DNA of 64,000 nucleotides from Ianthella basta (Eukaryota; Porifera; Demospongiae; Verongiida; Ianthellidae): assembly GCA_964019415.1 (NCBI GenBank), contig OZ025869.1, positions 11,059,098-11,123,097 on the forward strand, read 5' to 3'. The number at the start of each line of letters is the position of its first letter. Within the stretch, counting starts at the first letter, position 1. The notes under the pieces were generated by a model. It saw only the letters and a program-made list of their open reading frames with translations. It was not told the DNA's origin and ran no database searches. Made by a program: the position numbers and the translations under genes. Positions 11,301 to 23,552 of this stretch are shown here, piece by piece.

Positions 11301-14300
11301 AATGAATTGTCACGTTACTGATCCAGGTATTCAATTAATGAGAGGCTCTGGTCCACATGAGGGGCGTGTGGAGGTATACCACAATGGTGTCTGGGGCACT
11401 GTGTGTGATGATGACTGGGATCTGCAGGATGCCATGGTAGTATGTCGTCAACTGGGCTACATCAATGCAGCAGCTGCAGTGGGACCTGCTAGGTTTGGTT
11501 CAGGCAGTGGCCCCATCTTGTTCAGTGAGCTGTCTTGTGTCAGTAGTGAGAGCACCATCACTGAGTGTGATCATCGCAGCACTGGCGGTCATAACTGCAG
11601 TCACAGTCAAGATGTAGGAGTAGTATGTGAAGGTCAGTCACCTTGCAGTATGTATAGTGCATGTGTGTGCCTGCATGCATTAGTTTGAGTGTAGGCTTAT
11701 CTTCCTTATCTGTAATTAATACTTCCCAATTTAGCTTCATAACTTGTAAATCAATACAAAAATCTCTACCATCCAGTTGCTGTTCGGCTGGCTGGTGGGT
11801 CCAGTGAGCCTGAGGGACTTGTGGAAGTGTACATCAATGGAGAGTGGGGAACAGTTTGTGGTGACAGTTGGGATCCATTGGAGGGAAAAGTTGTTTGTCG
11901 TCAGCTCGGCTACAAGGGAGTGAAGCGTACATATTCTTACACAAGACAACACAACCTTGGTGAAGGTACAGGACTGTCCTGGCTGAGTGACCTGCGTTGT
12001 ACTGGCAGTGAAGCCAACCTTCTGCAGTGCCCACATTATGGTGTTGGAAGTGGCTGTCCTCACTCCAGTGATGTTGGTGTGGTTTGTACTAATGAAGACT
12101 TGCCTGGTGAAGGTGAGTGGATGTGTCTGTGTATGCTTGCTAGCATGAAATTCAGTTCAGAGGCGGTTAAGCAAGTGTTATTAGTTCGGTCTTTGCATTC
12201 CATTCAGTCTTTGGCATACAGTATTACAGCTAATATTATACAGTATGGTAATGCAAGGCTGTACTGAATCATTCATAGAACGATATTATACTTGTGGTAG
12301 TGCCATCGTGATTGTGGTATATTACAGCAAGGAGGAGGATCTAATGGGAAGGTGAAGGGAATGATATACAGCAAGGCAAAAGCTAGCTTGAGTACAACCA
12401 CAAGATGCAGCTATTCACAGGATTAAACTGGGTTTCATGCCTACGCGATTGTGTTCCAGTAAAGTGCAACACAATTCTGTCCAAAGCTATTTATAGAAAT
12501 TTTAATAATATTCACAGTCTCTCTCCCTGTGTGCAGGTGATATCAGGTTGGTCGGTGGCTCAGTCCCTTCAGAAGGGAGGGTGGAGCTGTTCTATGAAGG
12601 AGAGTGGGGGAGAGTGGGTGTTGGCATATACACTACAGCAGCAGTAGCTCATGTTGCATGCCGACAGATTGGGTACCCCTACAGTGACGGCACTAGATAC
12701 TTTAGACCAGGGAGTGGCCCAATCTGGGTGTACATATTAACATGTAATGGAGATGAGGAGAGAGTTGAACAGTGTGAGCATTTGGGATGGAGGAATGCCT
12801 ACTTCAATACTGTCCTTAGTGTCAGCTGTAGAGGTGAGTGCTTGCAGGGTGCAAGATAGATATGCAAAAATATCATATATTAATGTACATGTGTTTTGAA
12901 AAGAGTCCCTCAGCTTGTCACACCATCTCCTCTACTATATCACAGGTGCAGAGAATGGTCCTTTTAATGTGACCATTGAAGCCACCACATTCTCAGTCTT
13001 CATTGAGTGGATGGAACTATCTGACAACATCCCATTCATCACAGGCTACAATATCACTGTGGAGAATCTGGTAACAAAGGACGTGAGGACTATTTATGGT
13101 GAGGGTAGCTCTGGCAAGACCAATGTAACTGGACTGACCCCCTTGACGGAGTACTCCTTCACAGTTGCTGCTGTGTACCAATATGGACTCGGACCACCGA
13201 GTAGGGCTGTCATTCAGAGGACCAGGGAACAAGGTAAGTGTGTCACACACACATCATGCATGTGTATGCATGACATGTGTGTGTGTGGTGTGCATATAGT
13301 TAGTAGCTGATTACATTCAGCTGGAAATTTGCTGAAACTTGCGGATTCAAGTACTTTGTGCTATAAATCATTATTGTACAGAAGAGCAAATTGTCTATGT
13401 TTGTGCACTGTTGACATTGAGTTTGCAATTTACGGCACATTTATTTGCTTTCATTTGTACTCACTATCCTTAGAGTATCCCGAATGTTCATTCAAGTTTT
13501 GCAAAAGGAAGAAGAACTCTCTGTGTACCAAGTAAAAGGCTTTGCACTGCCAGCAATACACAATCGTACATACACACTAATCATACAAAGCCACACCACG
13601 ATGCCTGTTTTCATGATCATTATCAGTTAATTCTCCTCACTCATACTATGCATACATTCATCTTCTTTTTATCAATGTGTTAATGCCTTACTATTAGTGA
13701 TTCTACTATTCTGTTTACAGGAGTGATGCTGTTGGTAGCTGCACATACAAAGTGACCTCCTGCAAAGCTGCATATCATTCAGTGGATGAGAGGGAAGCTC
13801 CTGCAAAATGCAGCAGGAGGAACAGGTGTGCCGGCCTATCTGGTGATGAGCTGGAGTCATGCCTGAAGAAATGGGGAAATTGCGTGAAAACGGTATTCAA
13901 AGGGCAGTATGGAAAGGTATGCATAATAATAAATTATTAATGTGTTTTTACAGTAATTAATGAGGCGACTCGTCAGGACCATGCAATACAGTTAGTCAGA
14001 ATGGCTTAGTGGTTATTGTACTTCAAGGCATTTGAAGCATATTTGGTGATACATACTGTAGGCTCACTGCTGTACTGCATATAGACAAATTTGTCACTGA
14101 CCTTCTGAAAATGCAGATAAGAATCTGCAAACCTGTTGGAACTCCTGACATGCCTTCTTATTTGACAGCACGGCAGTAGTGAGTACTGATTTACAAATGC
14201 AAAGATTGAGTTCAGGCAGTTTGTCATACTTGGACTGTCTACATAAAGTATGCTAAAATGCAATTATTATCTCCAAATGTATTATGACTGTGCATGTATA

Positions 14301-14582
14301 AAGTTTGTTTCTTTACTACTTTGGAGAATCATGTATGTATATATGTATCCAAGGTGCCCACATTGTATAAGAAATTATACAATTGAATTATCCAATAAAA
14401 GATCCTATAATATTTAAAGATGTGATGTCTGTAGACATTGCAGGCAGGACTGGTACAAACCATGCTTATCTACATACATATGTATGTCAGTATGTATGCT
14501 ATCTTTGCTATTCATGCAGACACCTGGGAGTCTCCGCAAGAAGAATTCCTTCAAGTGTCTTGAGTACCCCTGCAGTGGTTGA
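8312..14582 (+). CDS. Secreted six-SRCR, one-FN3 protein with Cys-rich tail
   Basis: Exons: 8312-8369, 9561-9875, 9996-10301, 10890-11204, 11327-11632, 11777-12112, 12537-12833, 12946-13233, 13474-13531, 13721-13916, 14520-14582. They sum to 2538 bp, giving 845 residues plus TGA. Residues 1-19 are a signal peptide. Six SRCR domains follow (about residues 20-645), then FN3 (about 646-740) and a Cys-rich tail (about 741-845). SRCR 1-5 keep the group A pattern around GTVC, CRQLGY and the last VVC/VIC; SRCR 6 is divergent. I see no membrane segment, so secretion is expected. SRCR 1+2 and 3+4 are a tandem duplication of an exon pair, introns included. The tail has 7 cysteines in the 196-bp exon and resembles no family I know. 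Function is inferred as extracellular binding or recognition. Confidence 0.88.
9480..11632 (+). repeat. Tandem duplication of a two-SRCR exon pair
   Basis: 9490-10301 and 10800-11632 are near-identical in order: an upstream intron segment (with ctgctgcccacaactccag), an SRCR exon, a short intron and another SRCR exon. Between them lies an AT-rich insert of about 450 bp (10330-10780) with no match elsewhere in the window. The duplication added two SRCR domains to the encoded protein. Confidence 0.85.
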
Positions 14583-14879
14583 CCGGAGAGCTTCACACAA
14601 CATTGTACCAGGCAGTAGTTGATTACATAGCTGACTTGGTAGGCCTTTAGAGCATTCCTTATAGGTAAACATTCATTAGAACACTGTATTAGCATTGATT
14701 TTGGCCTGGCAATAATTGCTATCAAAATGTAGAATAATTGGTCCACTTCCATACCGCAAGCTATACATGCTCCACAGTATGTTTGAGCTCTACTACCACT
14801 GATCATGAGAGACAAGTACACTTATGACATTACTTATGTCACTAGTAAGTGCGTATGAGGTCATACTATTATCATACTA
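14583..14879. other. Spacer after the SRCR-FN3 gene
   Basis: AT-rich 3' flank. Its first part resembles the 3' flank of the first SRCR gene (3808-3900). I see no exon. Confidence 0.5.
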
Positions 14880-17800
14880 CAAGGGCTCCAAAAAAATGGC
14901 GGATGGTCCTTGATTCGTGTGAAGAATAGCGCTGATTTTGTCTGATCGCTGCCCACAGTGCTCGCGATGTCCTCGTGCTGCCGCTGTACCGGTAGTGGAC
15001 GTTGCAGTAACTGTCGCTGCAGAAAGGCAAGGAGACATTGCTCTGACTGCCTCCCCAATCGGATGAATCAATGTGAAAATCAACCGATGTCAAGTCGATC
15101 CAGCCCAGGTGAGCCAGCGCTGATACACCCGGCAGATAATACAGCTGTGAGCCGCAGAGACGTTGTTCTGACGCCCTTGAGTGTAGGGTCATGTGAGACA
15201 GTCGATCCTGTCGAGCCACCTGTCCCTGATCTCCCACAACCTGAAGAGCTCGGCCCGCCCAATTTTCGTTGGGGCAATCTGGACGGGAACTCCTTCTCCA
15301 GGGCTATCGACAAAGCCTACGAGGAAACTGTGCACTGGAAGTGTAACCTCTTCGATGTCCCCAGAGGCAATGCAGGCACACTCTTTGTTCAGGAGATAGC
15401 CCGACTTCTTGATGCCTACAGTCATGCCACCGCGCTGGAGGGTATCGCGCTGAAGGCAGTAATGGTCTTACCAGCCCTACTGCTCCAGAAGCCCCATCCA
15501 AAAGCGAAAAGCAAGGATCTCTCTGTGCGATTGAATGACAGATTTGCGAGGTGGCAGTATGGAGACATTGACTCCCTCCTGCACGAGGGTCGCACTATTC
15601 AGAGCCGACTTAACACCTGCCAGCAAAGAAGGCACGATGGTGCAAAGGTGGCACGATCCTTTGAAAAGCTAGTAGCAGCTGGCAACGTGAAGGCTGCCCT
15701 AAGATTGGTCACTTAGCAGAGTAACACTGGATGTCTTGGCCTTGACAGCCTTCAGCCCGATGGCAGAACAGTCAAAGATCACCTGCTGGACAAACATCCA
15801 CCAGGCAACCCAGCTGCACCCTCTACCATCAGTGGGACACCATCAGTCCCTGAACCTCACCCCATTGTATTCGAGCAGATAGATGGCTCCTTGATTCGGT
15901 CCACAATCCAGCGATTGTCTGGGTCTGCTGGACCATCAGGCATGAATGCAAAGGGCTGGAAGCGAATGTGCTCCTCCTTTCATAGGACATCCAATGAGCT
16001 TTGTGAAGCAATCGCCAGGTTGACCAGAAGGATTTGCTCGACTTATGTGGACCCCCGCGGGATTTCTTCCCTAGTTGCAAGTCGTCTCATAGCTCTAGAC
16101 AAGAGCCCAGGTATCCGACCTATCGGTGTGGGAGAGATACTGAGACGACTCATTGGAAAGGTGGTCCTCCACATTGCTCAGGAAGACATTCAGCGCACTG
16201 TCGGTAGCCTTCAACTATGTGCAGGGCAAGATGCAGCATGCGAGGCAGGAATTCATGCAATGAGAAGGGTGTATGAGGACGACAACACTGAAGCAGTCTT
16301 ACTAGTGGATGCAAGCAATGCTTTTAACTCATTGAATCGCGAGGCTGCTTTGAGAAATGTGCACATCCTATGCCCCATCCTTGCCCCAGTCCTAATCAAC
16401 GCCTACCGGAGTGAAGCCAAGCTTTTTATTGGTGGAGACCACATTCGATCTCAGGAAGGCACCACCCAAGGTGACCCCCTCGCAATGGCTATGTACGCCA
16501 TAGGTACACTCCCATTAATTCAAAGCCTTAAAGAGGGAGTGGTACAGTCATGGTACGCCGACGATGCATCTGCTGGGGGGACACTGGCCCCTCTTCGTAG
16601 ATGGTGGGACAGGCTCCAAGCAGAAGGCCCACAGTTTGGCTATTTCCCTAATGCAGAGAAAACCTGGCTGATCGTAAAGCCTGAACAGGCCAAGTCAGCA
16701 GAAGAGCAGTTCCAAAGCACAGGGATTAGGATAACAGCACATGGAGAAAGGCACCTGGGTGCTGCACTGGGATGTAGAAGTTTTGTGAAAGAGTACGTCC
16801 GGGGCAAAGTGGTTGGCTGGGTCTCTGAAATTGAGAGTCTGTCTAGAATTGCAATGTCCCAGCCTCAGGCTGCGTACGCCGCCCTAACCCATGGCCTGAC
16901 AGCTAAATGGACTTTCATCATGCGTACCATACCAGATATTGAAGATGAGATGCAACCACTGGAAGATGCAATTCGGTATAGCTTTCTACCAGCATTGACT
17001 GGAAGGCAAGCCTTCAGTGACACCGAGCGAGATTTGTTGGCTCTCCCGGCCCGGCATGGGGGCCTTGGGATCTCAAATCCAACCAAGTGTGCCAGCAGCC
17101 AGTTCAATGCCTCATCCAGAATCTCAGAGCCTTTGGTAACCCTGATCCAACAGCAGTGCACCAGCTATCCAGCACAAGCTCAGGCTGAACAGAGAGAAGC
17201 TAAAGCTACTGTCCAGTCAAGCAACCGACAGGCTGTCAACGAGGAAGCAGACAGTGTCAAGGCAAAGCTATCAAAGCCACAACAGACAGCAATGGAACAA
17301 GCAAGTGAGAAAGGGGCATCTGCATGGCTGACAACCATCCCTATTGCAGACTATGGATTTAGTCTGCACAAGCAAGCCTTTAGGGATGCTTTGTGTGTCC
17401 GGTATGGATGGCAGCCTGCACGACTACCATCACACTGTCCATGTGGTGAAGCCTTCAGCGTTGGCCACGCCCTAAGTTGCTCAAAGGGGGCTCTGCCATC
17501 CATCCGCCACAACCGGATCAGAGACCTGACCGCTGAGCTCCTGACTGAGGTCTGCCCCAATGTGGCAGTCGAACCAGTCCTCCAGCCGCTGACAGGGGAG
17601 GGATTCTCCCTCAGAACAACTAATGTGCAAGATGATGCCAGGCTAGACATAAAAGCACAAGACTTCTGGGACCACAGTAAAAGGAGCGCATTCTTCGACG
17701 TGAGAGTTTTTAACTCCCATGCCCCATCAAACTGTAGGACAACAACGGCAGCTTGCTACAGAAGACATGAGCAGGAGAAGCGCAGGACATATGAGAGGAG

Positions 17801-18200
17801 AGTTTTGGAAGTAGAACACGGCACCTTCACCCCCCTTGTGATGTCTACAAGTGGGGGCTGGGGCCCCTCGGCAACAGTTGTGTACAAGAGGCTTGCCAGC
17901 CTCATCTCCGCCAAAGTGTCACAGCCGTACAGCACCACTCTGTATTTCATCCGCTGCAAGCTGGCCTTCTCCATCATTGATTCTACAGTCATGTGCCTAC
18001 GCGGAGCCAGGTCTTCTTTTCACCAACCAGCCAGGGAACTAAACCTCAATGAGCAGCCATTGGACCTCGTTGCCAGTGAGGCTCGATGGCAGATGAGACA
18101 CAGCTCATAGCATGCAGACTGATCTCTTATTACAATGTGCATGTTGTCATTTGACATTTCTCGGATGTCCTTGGTATTTATGTAATATTATGTATATTGA
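14880..18200 (+). mobile_element. Non-LTR-type retroelement (RT plus restriction-like endonuclease), boundaries approximate
   Basis: A GC-richer block of about 3.3 kb bears one long reading frame with reverse transcriptase and a C-terminal endonuclease. I could not find terminal repeats, a target duplication or a poly(A) tail, so the ends are estimates. AAAATGGCGG, resembling a YY1 site, lies at 14893-14902 about 65 bp before the first ATG and may belong to its promoter. The element sits between the SRCR and receptor genes. Confidence 0.65.
14967..18110 (+). pseudogene. Retroelement polyprotein: Cys-rich finger, RT, R2-type endonuclease; one in-frame stop
   Basis: Two open frames (14967-15716 and 15717-18110) lie in the same register and are separated only by TAG at 15714-15716, giving about 1047 residues in all. 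The N terminus has a dense cysteine cluster (CCRC, CSNCRC, CSDC in residues 3-30), probably metal-binding. RT motifs: RPIGVGEILRR (about residue 384), VDASNAFNS (about 447), TTQGDPLAMAMYA (about 498) and catalytic YADD (about 529). The C terminus has CPCG...H...C (about 823-838), RHN (about 848), then ARLDI and FFDVRVFN (about 890-915), matching the zinc-knuckle and PD-D/E-K layout of R2-group restriction-like endonucleases. With a single defect, this copy is young or was recently active. An alternative is stop-codon suppression. Confidence 0.8.
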
Positions 18201-19293
18201 CACTGTTTTATGAACTGTTTTTCATTTATCACAGGCAGTGCGCATGTGTGCCTTATTGTAATCACTTCATAGAATTGAATGTTCACTCATCATACTTGCT
18301 ACGTATATATCCTTAATATATTTAATCTTTTCCAGTCTGTGCGTATGCTTGTGGGGGGCCATCAAAAATGGGCATTTGATTGGACGACGCAATGATGTAA
18401 CCGCAAACATGGCCGCTCTGTGCCTTGCAGTCAGCTATTAGTACATGGGTTATTGTTTCGCTATTTGGGTTCTTTAGCTGTCAGTATTCTGGGCTGCTGA
18501 TAGCCCTCTCACTATCATAAAATGAGCTATTGTGCAAAAAGCTTGCTTGGCTTTGGCACTGCCTTATTGGCTAAGGAAACACATGATCATGCAATACTTT
18601 TAACATGGTGTAGGTGTAGCTATATGAATATTTGCATGCAAGTGCATGTCATTGGCCAACGTCAGTGCAACGCCAAACAAGATCAGCACTATACCCAGGC
18701 AGTGCAGCTGCAATCACCTAAATGGTGATGGATAGCCTGCGTTGTGCACTCGACAATGCGACACGGAGTGAGTGTGGCCAAACTCCGTACTTGCTCACAT
18801 ATTATAATAGCTATTCTTCAGCTGGCCTTGGAGGGGTGAAGGGCCTTGTTAAAAACACGCAGCTGCAAAGTACTCACCAAAGTTTGCATAACTGCAAATA
18901 AGATATCAACATGCTATATACACCAGCTGGTGTTTACTCTGTCAGTAATCTCCTGCACTCAGAATTATACACACATTTTATGCACTCAGAACATGCATAT
19001 ACAAGCAACACTCACACTGATGATCGTTTGTACCTTCTGTATTGAGCAAACAGGAAATGGCTGGGACAGCATATACCTGTAAAGGTATATCCATCCTATA
19101 GTGTTAGCTGTTTCTGCAGTTACTGCTATGCATAACAGGTAATGTATAACCATTGAATTTCCTATAACTGACACGATTGCTCCAAAAACTGATTTTCCTG
19201 GTGTGGTGTAAGCATGCATATAAGGTGTTATGGTTTAGCCAAGATACACAGTCAATCTGAAGAGGGTAGCTTCACGAGTACAGACTGGACTAT
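18111..19293. other. Intergenic region
   Basis: It begins with the probable 3' part of the retroelement, then AT-rich DNA. 18405-18416 contains AAACATGGCCGC, a possible YY1-like site. 18820-18850 (ggaggggtgaagggcctt) resembles 4300-4320. No convincing gene is visible. Confidence 0.5.
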
Positions 19294-19392
19294 ATGGACA
19301 ATCTCAGCAATACCTCTGTGAACACACCTCCACACCCTCTGACTGGTCCCTGGTCTGTGGTTTTCAAGGTAGTTATCCTACAACACTTGTGA
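19294..19392 (+). pseudogene. N-terminal relic of a seven-helix receptor paralogue
   Basis: The start codon and leader (MDNLSNTSVNTPPHPLTGP) match the start of the intact receptor at 19803 (MDNISNFSNF...). The upstream flank cagactggactat is also shared. After about 27 residues the similarity ends, and the frame closes at TGA 19390-19392 with no transmembrane segment. It is most simply a truncated duplicate. A spliced leader exon for another receptor is possible, since a GT occurs at 19369, but no downstream partner is visible before the intact gene. Confidence 0.55.
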
Positions 19393-19802
19393 TTATTCTA
19401 AATACAGTACTATAGCATAGTAGTGGTGGACTGTGAAATTTTGTGGCACACATGCATGTTGCTGTAGTTAATTTAAGAGCCACATAGCAAATTATGGCCC
19501 CAAAATGCAATTTATAGACCACTAAACCAAAATGATCTTGGCTTCTTTGTCGCTCTGTCAGCGAACAACAGCATATAAACAGCACAAAAATAAAGCGACA
19601 GCATCCTACTTAGTTACGTGTCAATTTCTGCACTTAGTCAGTTGATCCTGTGGCCTCTCACTATCTTTTGCATGAACAAGTACGTCACGGTACAGTTGTG
19701 ACATTAATGCACCAACTCTATTTATAGTGACTCAACATACGGTAAGGGTTAAAGCTGCCCTGGTGTAGGAAAGCTGGATCAACATAACAGACAGACTGGA
19801 CT

Positions 19803-20729
19803 ATGGACAATATCAGCAACTTCAGCAACTTCACATCTCCCTATCCAGTGAACAATCCTGGGTTTGTGGTGTTCAATGTTTTTATGTTACTGGGAGTGGT
19901 GTTTCCTGTGATTGCTGTGAATACAGTTTTTCTGGTGGCTTTGGTCCTAGAGCCATTCATTGTCAGTATTATCCGTTTGGTGCTGGGGAGTATCTTGGTC
20001 TCTTGCCTCCTATCTGCACTGGGGCTAGCCATGTATCACATTGCAGGGATCATCCTCTACCTTTCTCCAGTGAACAACCCACCCACAGCTCCTTGTACCA
20101 TCACTCTATTCCTAGTTGCCTTCGGAGGAGCAGCTAGCTTGGTATTTATGGCCACATTTGCTGTTGTAGTCTTCATCATTGTGAAGTACGGTGAAGTCCC
20201 CAAGAAGTGCTTTGTGATAACTAGTGTAATAGCAGTGGCTGTTTTGTGGATAATACTCTTTCTTGGAACTGCTCCATTGTTTTCAAATACAATCATCTAC
20301 ACTCGGTACCTTGGCTCATTATCTTGTGGTTTTATACCAATTGCAGCATCTTCTTACATATTTGTTGGACTGTATTTATTCTTCTTCGGTCTCATTACAC
20401 TTTCTGTCACAATCACACTACTAGTCATCACTGGTTGTTACATACAGACTCTCACTGTCCAAGACATCAAACTGAAGAAGACTACAGTTAAATTTGGTTT
20501 CTTTTTGCTCCTTGGCAATGGAATTAATTTGCTTGGACAGATCGTCCCTCCCATAATAGTTCTTTTATGGCCTGCACGCCCAGGTGAACATCCTGCAGAG
20601 TTAACCTACACTTCCTACACATTCTTAAATGCTGCACTCATCCCCACTCCAATATTGGTTCTCATCTACTTCAAACCCATCCGTAAAAGACTGTGGCACT
20701 GGTTGTGTTGCATGTGTGTCAAAGAATAG
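19803..20729 (+). CDS. Intronless seven-transmembrane receptor, atypical rhodopsin-like
   Basis: A single open frame of 308 residues. A short N-terminal tail carries N-glycosylation sequons (for example NISN, NFTS). Seven hydrophobic segments follow at about residues 21-45, 55-83, 98-127, 137-158, 175-207, 227-254 and 268-288, then a short basic Cys-containing tail (KPIRKRLWHWLCC). The usual DRY motif after helix 3 is replaced by KYGE, and helix 7 has TPILVLIY where NPxxY is expected. A Cys before helix 3 (APCTI) and one in the second outer loop (SLSCGF) could form the conserved disulphide. The plasma membrane is the expected site; ligand and G protein are unknown. Lineage-specific intronless receptor expansions are common in sponges and cnidarians. 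A truncated duplicate lies 400 bp upstream. Confidence 0.8.
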   Translation: MDNISNFSNFTSPYPVNNPGFVVFNVFMLLGVVFPVIAVNTVFLVALVLEPFIVSIIRLVLGSILVSCLLSALGLAMYHIAGIILYLSPVNNPPTAPCTITLFLVAFGGAASLVFMATFAVVVFIIVKYGEVPKKCFVITSVIAVAVLWIILFLGTAPLFSNTIIYTRYLGSLSCGFIPIAASSYIFVGLYLFFFGLITLSVTITLLVITGCYIQTLTVQDIKLKKTTVKFGFFLLLGNGINLLGQIVPPIIVLLWPARPGEHPAELTYTSYTFLNAALIPTPILVLIYFKPIRKRLWHWLCCMCVKE

Positions 20730-21170
20730 ACTGACCAATCACATTCATAAGAGCAGCAACATGGCAGTCCCCAAAACCCAGGAGGCTACAACAAGGCTCT
20801 AAAGGACTCGGACATCAAAGTGCACTCTTTGAAACTAGTTAGCTATGGAAATGAGTCTGTAACTATTCATCATGCAACATGTATTCCTTCCAATTAACTG
20901 TTTTGTCATGCATGCTTACATTTATGCCATACTGAACCTTACATGGTGATAAGCGGCTTGAATTGTCACCACACGTACATGGTGTGCTGCTGACAGTGCA
21001 TAATTTTCCCAGTACTTGTGTACACTACTGAACTGCACCAATGAACTGTACTTGTGTACACTAATGAAGTGTACTTATGTACACTAATGAACTGCACCAA
21101 TGAACCATTAATCCCTCAAAACCACTTCAGTTCTCCTCAGCTAGTCATGCAAATAGAGGTGCTATGAGGT
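20730..21170. other. Receptor 3' flank with short tandem repeat
   Basis: No gene is visible. 21013-21106 holds three or four imperfect copies of a unit of about 20 bp (acttgtgtacactaatgaa-like), alternating with ctgcaccaatgaac. Confidence 0.6.
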
Positions 21171-21179
21171 ATTCTGTGC

Positions 21180-21935
21180 CAGGGGGTCGGTCAAGGTCAC
21201 GTGTGTCCGCAAAATGGCCGACGCGGCTGCTCTTTACTGTGTATTTTACCTATACTAGCAAAGAGCAGACATATTTCGAGAAACACGTCGCATCGCTTGT
21301 TTCTTTGCTTCTGAGCACACAGTTGGACAAGGGCTATCAGAAAATAGACCCTTCCCCGCTCTTCCCCAGCATCTAGGTAGGTTTTGCGAGCATTTTCCAA
21401 CACCGGTGTACGAGTGTTCGCTGATGCTGGCTACGAGGCAGATGGAGCCTAATCAGGAGTATTGAGCAAGTGCTCCTGTGGAAGTGACTCCTTAGAAGCT
21501 GGTATCGAGTCCTCATTGATCACTTCAGGACTGCAAAACTGATAGGTTGACTGCTTCTGCAATGGGAGTGCAATCGGCAGCCACGTCCTTGTAATCGTCT
21601 TGGTTCTGTACACGATTTGTCACATTCGATAGCAGGGATGCCAGAAATGGCTTAAGCGTGCTGGCAATCCTCAGGAAACGCTGCGATAACTTGCAAAACT
21701 AAATCGTGAAAGCGGTCAGACAATTAAGCCCAATCCACCGTATGGCTCCTTGGCTACGTACGTACGGGTCATACCAGGGGTGCGAATGCAGTACAAGGCC
21801 CTGCCATGGCTCAGGGTATGCACATTCGGCCTTGGAGCACAGTCAGCTAACATATGGATACGCAATTGGAATGTCAGGAATGCAATTATTGAGGTGCTGG
21901 TATTGCGCAATCCCAGGACTTGTCCGACCCCCCCG
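21180..21935. mobile_element. 756-bp MITE with short inverted ends and 9-bp target duplication
   Basis: The left end cagggggtcggtcaag matches the reverse complement of the right end cttgtccgacccccccg. The 9-bp direct repeat attctgtgc flanks both sides (21171-21179 and 21936-21944). The interior is GC-richer than its flanks and contains AAAATGGCCG at 21211-21220. Its ORFs are short and unrecognisable. Length and target duplication resemble the element at 5744-6492, but the ends differ, so it is probably another Mutator-like or related non-autonomous family. Confidence 0.7.
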
Positions 21936-21944
21936 ATTCTGTGC

Positions 21945-23552
21945 TATATATATGGATACAGCAAGCCAATTGCCTTGCTGCATAAGAGTTGTAAGGCTTA
22001 CTAAAGGTTAACTGCCCCATTAGAGCCAACTTGTGTATATATACACATGCAAGTTGAATATGTCACACTTGATTGACAAGTTCACATGGAGCCCACTCAT
22101 TTATTCCATTCCCAAAACAGTGCACTGAGATTGTGCATCATACATTAGACATTTTAGATGTCAACAACACTTCACCTTGATTGGAGCATGAGAAGTGTAT
22201 GTACATGTCAACAGAAATATAGTGACACTCTGCCAATGCTATAAGGTCTGTAAAGCATCCCATACTCATGAAGCAGTTACCCACTATGCATATATACCTC
22301 ACAGTATATTCTCATTCTACTATATGCACCCAAATATACATACAGCAGTACAGTAGCTTCATGTAACTCTTCAGAAGGTCCCATTTCTTTATGCTTCTCA
22401 GGTATTTACCTCACAACCATTTCAAAGTAAGTGGGCTCCATCTGCCATCATGTCTTTTCACTATCAGCTTACTGTACACAAAATGCCCCCCATTCTCTTC
22501 TGATGCCTGTACAATGGCTTGCATGCCTCACGTACACCATAACTAGAACTGTACTAACAACATACAAATGTGTATATATATCTCACAATATATTCTCATT
22601 CTACTATGTGCACACAAATATACATACAGCAGTATGGTAGCTTAATTCATGAGCTTGCATGTGTGAAGTGACTGCTGCATTCTAGTATTGCATTCTAGTA
22701 TTAGATCTTCTACTCATTCTGTAGCATGCGAAAGTCAGCAATGTACATAATTTGTGTCTGCATGCACACACGGTAGCACACATGTACACCTTCCTGAAGT
22801 CTACATGCATCACGGTGTGCATATAGGCAGATGAATGTCAACTGTTTGATTGATGCCTGGGAGTATGTGTAAAGCGAAGTGTTTATTCATCTTGCAGCAT
22901 GCAAACCATAATAAGAGCAATGGGTGTGTAGTCCTTCATCTTGCTCCATGCTGAAGTGATTTCCACAACATTATGTTCCTAGTCTAAAACCTACAGTACA
23001 TTTGTACAGTTTGCATATGGCACCATGAATATCAATATTGATTTTTTGAATATGATTATACGTTCATTACTTGTGTTAACAGTGTTGAGTAAGTCTGTTA
23101 ACTTACAACTCTGTTAAACCATGTTAAGTAAGCTGTTATTGCAAGTTAACAAGATCTTATAGAACTCTGGTAACTAAGGCAGTTGGTGCAGTGGAGTCCA
23201 CAGATTTTGCCAACTTTTGGTTTTAAGGTACACCAAATGATTTAGTAGCTCACTCCAGCCTTCGCCAGAGGTCTGTCTAGCTGTAACACAAATGTAGGCA
23301 TTCACGGCAATTCCCAACTTGCCAGCCTGTGCCTAATAAGTGCCTTGTTCTTGCATCAGGCAACTGTGGTCACGTATCAATGAGAGAAACCTAACAAGTC
23401 TAAGAAACCCAAGAAACGTCATTGTCTGTAAACAGTACTGATGTGGCCTCTAATCTCAGAATGTCAGACTGCTATTGAATGTGTGGTATCCTATGAAAAG
23501 AGCTGCAGCACTTCAGATACACATCCGGCAGGATTACTGAGGTGGAGAAGAC
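21945..23552. other. Intergenic region upstream of the VWC gene
   Basis: AT-rich. A block of about 60 bp at 22300-22360 (containing attctcattctacta) recurs at 22580-22640, about 280 bp further on. Around 23090-23170 there are several GTTAAC/TTAAGTAA-type words. I see no TATA box near the next gene and no coding exon. Confidence 0.5.

Noticed and set aside
14861..15501. Minus-strand frames opposite the retroelement N terminus
   Set aside because: Shadows of the Cys-rich sense frame; the sense frame continues in register into RT.
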